Assembly (NCBI RefSeq): GCF_003350345.1 | Contig: NZ_QNVJ01000026.1 | Coordinates: 1-47,695, forward strand | Origin: Alkalilacustris brevis | GTDB taxonomy: Bacteria > Pseudomonadota > Alphaproteobacteria > Rhodobacterales > Rhodobacteraceae | Direction of reading: 5' to 3' | Length of the DNA: 47,695 nucleotides | In this document: positions 31,956 to 39,218 of the stretch, one piece after another | Numbering within the stretch: the stretch's first letter is position 1 | How the letters are laid out: every line of letters begins with the position of its first letter | Translations under genes and position numbers: made by a program | Notes under the pieces: model-generated | Told to the model about the DNA's origin: nothing | Databases searched by the model: none | Seen by the model: only the letters and a program-made list of their open reading frames with translations

Positions 31956-33116
31956 CTACTCCTGCGGCGCGTTGCGCTCCGCCTCGATCTGCCGCCAGCG
32001 CGCCACCGCACGGTTGTGATCAGCCAGGTTGGTCGAGAACGTGTGCCCTCCCGTGCCATCGGCCACGAAATAGAGGTAAGGCGTATCATCGGGGTCCAGC
32101 GCTGCGGCAATGCTCGCCCGGCCGGGGTTGGCGATCGGCGTCGGCGGCAGCCCGTCGATCTGATAGGTGTTATAGGGCGTTGGCGTGTCCAGCTCGCTGC
32201 GTCGCAAGCCGCGCCCCAATGTGCCGCGCCCCTCGGTCACGCCATAGATCACCGTGGGATCGGTCTGCAACCGCATCGGCACCCGCAGCCGGTTGACGAA
32301 GACGCTGGCGACCTGCCGCCGCTCGTCGGAAACGCTGGTTTCCTTTTCGATGATCGAGGCCAGGATCAGCGCCTCCTCCGGCGTCGTGATCGGCAGATCC
32401 TCTGCCCGCGCCTCCCAGAGCTCTTCCAGAATCGCCGCCTGCCGCGCCTGCATCCGCTCGATCAGCGCCGCCCGCTCGGCCCCGCGCACCACCTCATAGC
32501 TGTCGGGCGCGAGGCTGCCCTCGGCCGGAATATCCGCGATCTCGCCACTCAGGAACGGCGCGGCGCGCAGCGCCTCCACCACCTGCCAGCTTGTCACGCC
32601 TTCGGCCAGGGTCACGCGAAAGCGCGCATCCTCCTCGGCGGTCCGTTCAGCATATTCCTCAGGCACTTCCTCGACATCGTATGGAAATGCCAACACCTCG
32701 ACAAAGCGCCCGCTCTCCGGATCCACCTCGCGCAGCTGGGTATCGGCCCGCGTCACCCCGATGCGGAAATTGACCTCGGTGCCGCAGGTGCTGGCCCCGC
32801 CCCGGGTGAGGATGTCCAGGATTTCCTCCATCGAGGCGCCGGGCGGCACCAGATACGACCCAAACCGCAGCGCCTCGGCCCTGCCGGTGTAATTGGCCCC
32901 CACGCGGAACACCCGCGCATGGCTGATCGCGCCCTCTTCCTCAAGCTGCCGTGCCACCGCCGGCAACGAGGCGCCGCGCTCCACCCGCAGGCAGATCGCC
33001 TGTTCCAGCGGCCCTTCGCTCGTGAATTCGCGCTGGCCCCAGGCGATGATCCCCGCCACCACCAGCAGCCCGGCGATCACCAGTGTCAGGACATTCGCCG
33101 CGATATGGCGCGCCAT
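31956..33116 (-). CDS. mltG: Endolytic transglycosylase MltG
   Basis: MltG cuts nascent peptidoglycan glycan strands at the inner membrane and sets their length. The 386-residue protein has an N-terminal membrane helix (8-26), a LysM-like region, and the YceG-like catalytic domain with ASIIEKETS (catalytic Glu257) and the conserved QTDPTVIYG and YNTYQIDGLPPTPIANPG blocks. Older annotations call this family aminodeoxychorismate lyase, which is a misnomer. The ATG shares one base with the fabF stop (TGATG), so fabF-mltG are coupled. The GTA cluster begins 442 bases downstream on the same strand. Confidence 0.95.
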   Translation of the reverse strand: MARHIAANVLTLVIAGLLVVAGIIAWGQREFTSEGPLEQAICLRVERGASLPAVARQLEEEGAISHARVFRVGANYTGRAEALRFGSYLVPPGASMEEILDILTRGGASTCGTEVNFRIGVTRADTQLREVDPESGRFVEVLAFPYDVEEVPEEYAERTAEEDARFRVTLAEGVTSWQVVEALRAAPFLSGEIADIPAEGSLAPDSYEVVRGAERAALIERMQARQAAILEELWEARAEDLPITTPEEALILASIIEKETSVSDERRQVASVFVNRLRVPMRLQTDPTVIYGVTEGRGTLGRGLRRSELDTPTPYNTYQIDGLPPTPIANPGRASIAAALDPDDTPYLYFVADGTGGHTFSTNLADHNRAVARWRQIEAERNAPQE

Positions 33117-34378
33117 CAGCCCTCCGCTTTTCCGAGCACCAGCGTCGCGTTGGTGCCGCCAAAGCCGAACGAATTGGACAGCGCCACGCGAATATCGCGC
33201 GCGCGTGCCCCGTTCGGTGCAAGATCAAGCTTCGGCGTGACCGCGGGGTTGTCCAGGTTGATCGTCGGCGGCGCGACCTGATCGCGGATCGCCAGCATGC
33301 AGAAGATCGCCTCGACCGCGCCAGCCGCGCCCAGAAGATGCCCGATCGAGGATTTGGTCGAACTCATCGTCGCCCGCGCCGCCGCATCGCCCATCAGCCG
33401 CTCCACTGCGGCCAGCTCGATCGTGTCGGCCATGGTCGAGGTGCCATGCGCATTGATGTAATCCACGTCATCGGGCGTCAGCCCCGCCCGCTTCAGCGCC
33501 GCCTGCATCGCGCGATACCCCCCGTCGCCATCCTCGGACGGCGCAGTGATATGATAGGCATCACCCGAAAGCCCGTAGCCCAGAACCTCGGCATAAATCT
33601 TCGCACCGCGCGCCCGGGCGTGTTCCAGTTCTTCCAGTATCACCACACCCGCGCCCTCGCCCATCACAAAGCCGTCACGCTCGACGTCATAGGGGCGCGA
33701 GGCAGTTTGCGGCGCATCGCCGCGCTTGGTCGACAGCGCCTTGCAGGCGTTGAATCCGGCAATGCCGATCTCGCAGATCGGGCTCTCAGTGCCCCCGGCC
33801 ACCATCACATCGGCATCGCCCCACTGGATCAGCCGCGCGGCATCGCCGATCGCATGAGCGCCGGTCGAGCAGGCCGTCACCACCGAATGGTTCGGCCCCT
33901 TGAACCCGTAGCGGATGCTCACCTGCCCCGAGGCCAGGTTGATCAGCGCGCCAGGAATGAAGAAGGGCGACACACGGCGCGGCCCACGCTCCTTGAGCAG
34001 CAGCGCCGTGTCGGCGATGGTGGAAAGTCCACCTATCCCCGACCCGATCATCACCCCGGTGCGCAGCCGCGATTCCTCGTCCTCGGGCGTCCAGTCGGCA
34101 TCGCGCACCGCCTGCTCGGCCGCCGCCATCGCGTAAAGGATGAACTCATCGACCTTGCGCGCCTCTTTCGGCTCCATCCAGTCATCGGGGTTGAAGGTGC
34201 CGTTCGTACCATCGCCACGCGGGATTTCGCAGGCATAGGTGGTGGCCAGATGGCTCGCGTCAAAGCGCGAGATCGCGCCCGCCCCCGACTCCCCGGCCAG
34301 AAGTCGGCGCCAGGTTTCCTCGACACCGCAGGCCAGCGGGCTGACCATGCCCAGCCCCGTCACCACCACTCGACGCAT
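33116..34378 (-). CDS. fabF: Beta-ketoacyl-ACP synthase II
   Basis: FabF condenses malonyl-ACP with acyl-ACP in fatty acid elongation. The 420-residue protein has the thiolase fold with the Cys-His-His triad: Cys170 in VTACSTGAHAIGDA, His in INAHGTSTMADTIE, and His in SSIGHLLGAAGAVEA, plus the late FGFGGTNATLV. The ATG at 34378 follows GGAGGACGG; the frame is open further upstream to 34573 without homologous sequence. Usually acpP stands just before fabF; here the upstream neighbour is glmM, 119 bases away, and no acpP is visible. Confidence 0.96.
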   Translation of the reverse strand: MRRVVVTGLGMVSPLACGVEETWRRLLAGESGAGAISRFDASHLATTYACEIPRGDGTNGTFNPDDWMEPKEARKVDEFILYAMAAAEQAVRDADWTPEDEESRLRTGVMIGSGIGGLSTIADTALLLKERGPRRVSPFFIPGALINLASGQVSIRYGFKGPNHSVVTACSTGAHAIGDAARLIQWGDADVMVAGGTESPICEIGIAGFNACKALSTKRGDAPQTASRPYDVERDGFVMGEGAGVVILEELEHARARGAKIYAEVLGYGLSGDAYHITAPSEDGDGGYRAMQAALKRAGLTPDDVDYINAHGTSTMADTIELAAVERLMGDAAARATMSSTKSSIGHLLGAAGAVEAIFCMLAIRDQVAPPTINLDNPAVTPKLDLAPNGARARDIRVALSNSFGFGGTNATLVLGKAEG

Positions 34379-34497
34379 GTTCCGTCCTCCGCCTTCTGTT
34401 GCCGTGCGTTCGCCGCGCCCGGTAATACACAGCTTTCGCGTGCAGGAAAAGCCTGTGGTGAGGCCGCGCGCCCGGCCCGGGCGCGTGCCTGGGCCGC

Positions 34498-35844
34498 TCA
34501 GCGTGCGCTGTCGGCCTGCATCTCCCCGGCCAGCCCCTCGACCACCTCGCGCAGCAGCGCATCGTCCTCGCATTCGGCCATCACCCGCACCAGCGGCTCG
34601 GTGCCCGAACGGCGGATCAGCAGCCTGCCACGGCCCTTCAGCCGCGCTTCGGCCTCGGCGATGCGGGCCTGGATCGCGGGCGTTTCCAGCGGGTTATGCC
34701 CCGGCGCATAGGCCACGTTGCGCAGCATCTGCGGCACCGGCTCGAAGCTGCGCGCCAGTTCCGAGGCCCGCTGCCCGGTGCTGACCATCGCCGCGATGAA
34801 CTGCAACCCCGCGATCAGCCCGTCGCCGGTGGTGGCGTAATCGGTCATCACGATATGGCCCGACTGCTCGCCGCCCAGGTTCCAGCCGCCCCGGCGCATC
34901 GCCTCGACCACATAGCGGTCGCCCACCGGAGTGCGTTCCAGCCGCAGCCCCATGCCTTCCAGGTAGCGCTCAAGCCCCAGGTTCGACATCACCGTCGCCA
35001 CCAGCGTGCTGTCGCGCAACTGGCCGCTTTCGGCCCAGAGCCGGGCGAACAGCCCCATGATCTGGTCGCCATCGGCCACCGCGCCGGTCTCATCGAGAAT
35101 CATGATGCGGTCGGCATCACCATCAAGGCAGATGCCCAGGTCCGCGCCTTCGCGGCGCACCGCCTCGGCAGCGGCCGCCGTGTCGGTCGATCCGCAGCCC
35201 TTGTTGATGTTGAACCCGTTGGGCGCGACGCCCAGCGCGATCACCTCGGCGCCCAGTTCCCACAATACTTCGGGCGCCGCGCGATAGGCCGCGCCATGGG
35301 CGCAATCGACCACCACCTTCAGCCCCGAGAGCTGCCCGCGCACCGGAAATGTCGTCTTGGCATATTCGACATAGCGGCCAAGGCCGTCGTCGATGCGCAG
35401 CGCGCGCCCGATATCGGCGGGGGCGGCCGGGGCGATTTCCCCCTCGAGGATCTCCTCGATGCGCAGTTCGGCCTCGTCCGACAGCTTGAACCCGTCAGGC
35501 CCGAAGAATTTGATGCCGTTATCGTGGTGCGGGTTGTGGCTGGCCGATATCATGATCCCCAGATCGGCCCGCATCGAGCGCGTCAGAAACCCCACCGCCG
35601 GCGTCGGCACCGGCCCCAGCAGCAGCACGTTCATCCCCGTCGAGGTCAGCCCCGCCGTCAGCGCATTCTCCAGCATGTAGCCCGAGCGGCGCGTGTCCTT
35701 GCCGATCACGACGCGGTGGCGGTTCTGCCCGTCACCCCGGAAATACTGGCCCGCCGCCGCGCCGAGGCGCAGCGCGATATCGGCGGTCATCGGGTAGCTG
35801 TTGGCGCGGCCGCGCACGCCGTCGGTTCCGAAAAGTTTGCGCAT
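34498..35844 (-). CDS. glmM: Phosphoglucosamine mutase
   Basis: GlmM converts glucosamine-6-phosphate to glucosamine-1-phosphate for UDP-GlcNAc, the precursor of peptidoglycan and LPS. The 448-residue protein has the active-site phosphoserine loop ISASHNP (Ser102), the Mg-binding DGDADRIM loop, the sugar-binding GEQSGH loop and the C-terminal phosphate-binding [10 protein letters not shown]. The ATG at 35844 gives the usual start [12 protein letters not shown]; an ATG six codons upstream (35862) is possible. It starts 22 bases after folP ends, so folP-glmM form one unit, a common bacterial pairing. Confidence 0.96.
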   Translation of the reverse strand: MRKLFGTDGVRGRANSYPMTADIALRLGAAAGQYFRGDGQNRHRVVIGKDTRRSGYMLENALTAGLTSTGMNVLLLGPVPTPAVGFLTRSMRADLGIMISASHNPHHDNGIKFFGPDGFKLSDEAELRIEEILEGEIAPAAPADIGRALRIDDGLGRYVEYAKTTFPVRGQLSGLKVVVDCAHGAAYRAAPEVLWELGAEVIALGVAPNGFNINKGCGSTDTAAAAEAVRREGADLGICLDGDADRIMILDETGAVADGDQIMGLFARLWAESGQLRDSTLVATVMSNLGLERYLEGMGLRLERTPVGDRYVVEAMRRGGWNLGGEQSGHIVMTDYATTGDGLIAGLQFIAAMVSTGQRASELARSFEPVPQMLRNVAYAPGHNPLETPAIQARIAEAEARLKGRGRLLIRRSGTEPLVRVMAECEDDALLREVVEGLAGEMQADSAR

Positions 35845-35866
35845 CGGCGCATCATCCTGCATCAGT

Positions 35867-36886
35867 TCACTCGCCCCCTTCATCAAGCTCCACGGCCCGC
35901 CAGAGCTGCACCGCCTGCACTGTCTCGGCCACGTCATGGACCCGCAGGATCTGCACCCCCTGCCCCAGTGCCCCCAGTGCCACCGCTACCGACCCCGGCG
36001 TGCGGGCGGCGCCGGCGGGCGCGCCGCTGATCGCCCCGATGAACCGCTTGCGCGAGGCGCCCAGCAATACCGGGCACCCCAGCCCGTGAAACAGCGCGAT
36101 CCCCCGCAGCAGCGCCAGGTTGTGCGCCACCGTCTTGCCGAAGCCGATGCCGGGATCGACGATCAGCCGTGCCCGGTCGATACCCGCAGCCTCGGCCATG
36201 GCGACCCGTTCGGCAAGGAAATCATAGACATCAAGCAGCACATCGCCGTAGCGCGGGTAATCCTGCATAGTGGCCGGGTCGCCTTGCGCATGCATCAGGC
36301 AGACCGGCACGCCCGCCTGCGCGGCCCATGCCCCCAGCGCCGGATCATAGCCCAGCGCAGCCACATCGTTGAGGATACCCGCACCCGCCGCGCGTGCGGC
36401 CTCGGCCACCGCCACCTTGCGCGTGTCGATCGACACCGGCAGCGTGACGCCTTCGCGCCGCAGCGCCTCGATGACCGGCGCGGTGCGGCGGATTTCCTCG
36501 TCCAAAGGCACGTCCCGCGCGCCCGGGCGGGTCGATTCGCCGCCCACGTCCAGGATGTCGGCGCCCGCCTGCGCCATCGCGCACGCATGGGCCAGCCCGG
36601 CCCCATCCGCGAAATGCGCGCCGCCATCCGAGAAACTGTCAGGCGTGACGTTGAGAATGCCCATCACCCGCGGGCGGTTCATGGCAAGCCCGGCGACGGC
36701 GGCACGCGGCGCGGTCAGGCGCGCGCGCCAGTCCTCGGGCAGATCAGCGGCGGGGATCACCTCGGGCGGGGCGCCGCGGCGCAACCGCTCAACCCGGTCA
36801 AACCAGCACCAGCCGCCGGCCAGTGTCAGCGCATCCGCCGGGCGGCGGGGGTCGGTGCGACAAAGGGGGCGGTAATAGGTCTGCAT
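35867..36886 (-). CDS. folP: Dihydropteroate synthase
   Basis: FolP joins p-aminobenzoate to 6-hydroxymethyl-7,8-dihydropterin pyrophosphate in folate synthesis. The 339-residue protein shows [13 protein letters not shown] (from 77), GGESTRPGA, the Asp of [16 protein letters not shown] and the C-terminal GASRKRFIG. About 70 N-terminal residues precede the catalytic barrel, longer than E. coli FolP. No Shine-Dalgarno site precedes the ATG at 36886; a promoter-like pair lies so close that the mRNA may be leaderless. The FolB-domain gene for an earlier folate step is upstream, across 348 bases. Confidence 0.95.
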   Translation of the reverse strand: MQTYYRPLCRTDPRRPADALTLAGGWCWFDRVERLRRGAPPEVIPAADLPEDWRARLTAPRAAVAGLAMNRPRVMGILNVTPDSFSDGGAHFADGAGLAHACAMAQAGADILDVGGESTRPGARDVPLDEEIRRTAPVIEALRREGVTLPVSIDTRKVAVAEAARAAGAGILNDVAALGYDPALGAWAAQAGVPVCLMHAQGDPATMQDYPRYGDVLLDVYDFLAERVAMAEAAGIDRARLIVDPGIGFGKTVAHNLALLRGIALFHGLGCPVLLGASRKRFIGAISGAPAGAARTPGSVAVALGALGQGVQILRVHDVAETVQAVQLWRAVELDEGGE

Positions 36887-36893
36887 GGCAGGT

Positions 36894-36922
36894 CAATTAC
36901 GCAGCACACCGGGCCTTGGCAA
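36894..36922 (-). promoter_or_regulatory. Candidate folP promoter giving a leaderless mRNA
   Basis: Minus-strand TTGCCA (36922-36917) and TAATTG (36899-36894) are 17 bases apart. Only seven bases separate the -10 element from the folP ATG, and no ribosome binding site is present between them, so transcription would start at or next to the A of the start codon. Confidence 0.4.
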
Positions 36923-37075
36923 GCATTGGCGGGATTGATCGAGCCGCAACGCGCAAGGTCTGGTGTTTCGCCGGCGGGCAGGCGGTCGCGTGGCCGGCGC
37001 ATCATCGCCCCCAAATCCGCCTTTCACTGAGGCGTGATCGGCTCTGGCTGATACATCCCCATATGCTGGCGCGTT

Positions 37076-37146
37076 GCGCGGCGGGGCTGCGGCCCTTGGC
37101 CGCGAGCCAATGCCTCCGGTGGGGATACTTTTGCCAAGAAGAAGAA
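37076..37146 (+). repeat. Dispersed tail repeat, GCCAAGAAGAA type (copy R6)
   Basis: GGGGCTGCGGCCC head, then CCAATGCCTCCGGTGGGG, ATACTTTT and the tail GCCAAGAAGAAG. It is a close relative of 39061-39126 and of the minus-strand copy at 2164-2234, which carries the other tail. It points towards the FolB-domain gene, against the direction of transcription. Confidence 0.85.
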
Positions 37147-37234
37147 AACGCACATGTTTTCAGGGACGCGAAGGAAGCCGCCAAGCGCGGTGGGGAGGCA
37201 GGAGCGGCAGGCCCGGCGCCCGCCCTGGCAAGCG

Positions 37235-38161
37235 TCAGAGCGGCTCCTGCGCAACAGGCACGCGGCTTCCCGCCGGGGGGCGGGCCGCCCCGCCCAGCAC
37301 CACCAGCCGCTCGGCGGCCAGCGTCTCGGCCAGCCAGAGCGCCAGCGCCACGGCGTTGCGCGGGCTGGCCGAAGGGCCATCAACCGCATCGAGCACCAGC
37401 TTCGACGGTGCCCAGACGATCATCTGCCCCTGCTTCATCGCCCAGTCGATTTCCGTGCGGCTTTGCACCACCACGCAGCGGCGGTCGCGTCCGGCCAGAA
37501 CCCAGGCGTTCTGCTCGATCGCCAGAAGGTCGATGCGGCGCTGCGCTGCGGGCACGCGGGCCTCGGGTAGCGCGCCCTCGGGCAGCCCCACGCACAGGAT
37601 CACCGGCAGCCCCTGCGCCTGAAGCCGGTCAAGATGCGCGGGCAGGCCGGGCGCGGCGATGGCCTCGTTCGACAGGTAAACCACCAACGGGTGCAGCATG
37701 GCCCCTGGCGCGCCATCCTCCGCCACCGCCCGCACCGGCGCGTGCGCCCGCGCGCGCGCGATCTCGACGCCCAGCGCACCGGGCCCACGATCGAGCTTTT
37801 CGATCCGCACGAAAACCCGCATCGCCTGTGGCTCCGCCAGGATGCGCTCGGCCACCCGTTCCGAAAGCGTCTCCAGAAGGTTCACCCGTTCGGCCGACAG
37901 CTCGGCCGCGATCGCCTCGGTAATGCGGTCGTAAGACAGGATGCGGTCGACATCGTCCTGCAAGGGCTCGGGGTGCGGGCGCACCTCGACCACGATGTTG
38001 AAGCGCAGCCGCTGGGTGGTGCCGCGCTCGGCCTGGAAGGCACCGATCTCGGCCTCCACGACATGATCGCGCAGGCTGATCCGATCGCGCGGCATCGCCG
38101 GGGCAGTGGCGCTGGCCCGCTCTTCCGGGTGGGCGAAGGCAAGGCGGATGTCAGTCGTCAT
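37235..38161 (-). CDS. folB: Dihydroneopterin aldolase (FolB) domain with large C-terminal extension
   Basis: Residues ~28-137 form a FolB domain, which splits dihydroneopterin to 6-hydroxymethyl-dihydropterin in folate synthesis. The pattern includes the active-site Glu region IGAFQAERGTTQRLRF, the DRILSYDRITEAI helix, LLETLSERVAERIL, and the IEKLDRGPGALGVEI strand with the expected Lys. FolB is normally ~120 residues; here about 170 more residues follow. That extension reads as an alpha/beta domain (HPLVVYLSNEAI, GLPVILCVGLPEG, DAVDGPSASPRNAVALALWL, ERLVVLGG) with no family I recognise. The ATG at 38161 lacks a strong ribosome site but fits the domain start. The folP gene lies downstream. 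Confidence 0.82.
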   Translation of the reverse strand: MTTDIRLAFAHPEERASATAPAMPRDRISLRDHVVEAEIGAFQAERGTTQRLRFNIVVEVRPHPEPLQDDVDRILSYDRITEAIAAELSAERVNLLETLSERVAERILAEPQAMRVFVRIEKLDRGPGALGVEIARARAHAPVRAVAEDGAPGAMLHPLVVYLSNEAIAAPGLPAHLDRLQAQGLPVILCVGLPEGALPEARVPAAQRRIDLLAIEQNAWVLAGRDRRCVVVQSRTEIDWAMKQGQMIVWAPSKLVLDAVDGPSASPRNAVALALWLAETLAAERLVVLGGAARPPAGSRVPVAQEPL

Positions 38162-38295
38162 GGCGCCGGCTCCGGCAGAGAGGGCCGGCCAGGGGCTGCC
38201 ACCGGCCGGAAGGAAAAGCAGATCGTCCCCGTGTTTCCAGAAAAGCCTGCCCGAGGCAAGCGGGAGTTTGCCGCGCCCGCGGCGCGCCGCAGCCT

Positions 38296-38958
38296 TCAGT
38301 TCGCGCTCAGCCGCGTGGGCTCGCGGTAGAACAGATGCGCACCGATCCGCGCGGTGCGGTCCAGCCGGGCCGCCCAGCCGGGGCTGACGGCGACAGTATG
38401 AAAATGCGTGGCCTCGCTCGTCAGGTCGCGCGGCGCGCCGTCCTTCATCAGCCGGGCGATGCGCCGGGCGATGTCATAGGCATCGGATTCGCTGATCCGG
38501 TCGGAATTGCCATCGCAGGTAAAGGAGAACTGGCAACCGCTGCTACGCTGTGCGCCCTGGTTGACCACACCGCAGATGGTGTCGGGATAGCTGGCCGACT
38601 CGACACGATTGAGCACCACTGCGGCCACCGCGAACTGCCCGGTGATACCTTCGCCGCGCGCCTCGAAATAGAGCGCCCGCGCCAGGCAGGCCAGTTCCTC
38701 GCCGCCTTCGGGTTCGGGCAGCGCGCGCAGCCAGCCGGCATCGAAGCGGTTTGCGAATTCTTCCGCCGCGCTGCCGCGCGCGGGCGTCAGGATGCGTTCG
38801 ACATGATTGCGCCGGACCGACCGCATCGCAGCCTGTTCCTGCCCCATCAACGCGGCAACCCTGAGTTCCGCGGCCGTCCCGGCCGTATCGGCCAGCGCAG
38901 CAGTAACAAGCGACAGGCCCAGCCCGAGGCCGAGCGTGACAGCCCTGATCTTGTGCAT
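38296..38958 (-). CDS. Secreted cell-wall hydrolase (Hydrolase_2/SleB-like)
   Basis: The 220-residue protein has a signal peptide (MHKIRAV then a Leu/Gly core, cleavage likely after ALA at residues 21-23). The mature part contains the SleB/CwlJ-like Hydrolase_2 domain from about residue 90: LARALYFEARGEG with the probable catalytic Glu, AVVLNRVESASYPDTICGVV, CQFSFTCDG and a late ATHFHT. Such enzymes cleave peptidoglycan glycan strands. The ATG at 38958 is chosen because the signal peptide starts there; upstream residues to 38982 add nothing. It is 134 bases before the FolB gene on the same strand. Confidence 0.88.
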   Translation of the reverse strand: MHKIRAVTLGLGLGLSLVTAALADTAGTAAELRVAALMGQEQAAMRSVRRNHVERILTPARGSAAEEFANRFDAGWLRALPEPEGGEELACLARALYFEARGEGITGQFAVAAVVLNRVESASYPDTICGVVNQGAQRSSGCQFSFTCDGNSDRISESDAYDIARRIARLMKDGAPRDLTSEATHFHTVAVSPGWAARLDRTARIGAHLFYREPTRLSAN

Positions 38959-39060
38959 TTTAGCCCCCAGTCTTTCCGGCAAAGGCAGGGCCCCTGCCCG
39001 CGAAATCGCCGGGGGATTAACAAATCCTTACCGAAAGGTCCACCCGGGTGGGCGGATGGC

Positions 39061-39126
39061 GCGGCGGGCCTGCGGCCCTTTACCCCGCGCCAGTGCCTTC
39101 GGCGGGATATTTTTGCCAAGAAGAAG
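39061..39126 (+). repeat. Dispersed tail repeat, GCCAAGAAGAA type (copy R7)
   Basis: GGGCCTGCGGCCC head, CCCCGCGCCAGTGCC, then TTCGGCGGGATATTTTT and the tail GCCAAGAAGAAGG. It matches 37076-37146 and the complement of 2164-2234 in head and core. Confidence 0.85.
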
Positions 39127-39167
39127 GCGCGCGCTGTCGGGGAGCGAACGGAACCGCGCAGGGGTCT

Positions 39168-39212
39168 GCGACGGGCCTGCCGGCCCTTGATTCCGCGCCA
39201 GTAGGCAAGAAC
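39168..39212 (+). repeat. Degenerate direct copy of the tail repeat (copy R8)
   Basis: GGGCCTGCCGGCCC, then CCGCGCCAGTAGGCAAGAAC: the head and the end of the tail of the copy at 39061-39126 are kept, but the core between CCAGT and GCAAGAA is missing, as if deleted. It lies just beyond the 3' end of the PPDK-like gene. Confidence 0.55.
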
Positions 39213-39218
39213 AGCCGT

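Larger units (their letters stand above)
36887..37234. other. Intergenic region between the FolB fusion and folP
   Basis: The 348-base gap holds the folP promoter candidate next to folP and one repeat copy (37076-37146). The remaining sequence shows no gene or RNA that I can support. Confidence 0.55.
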
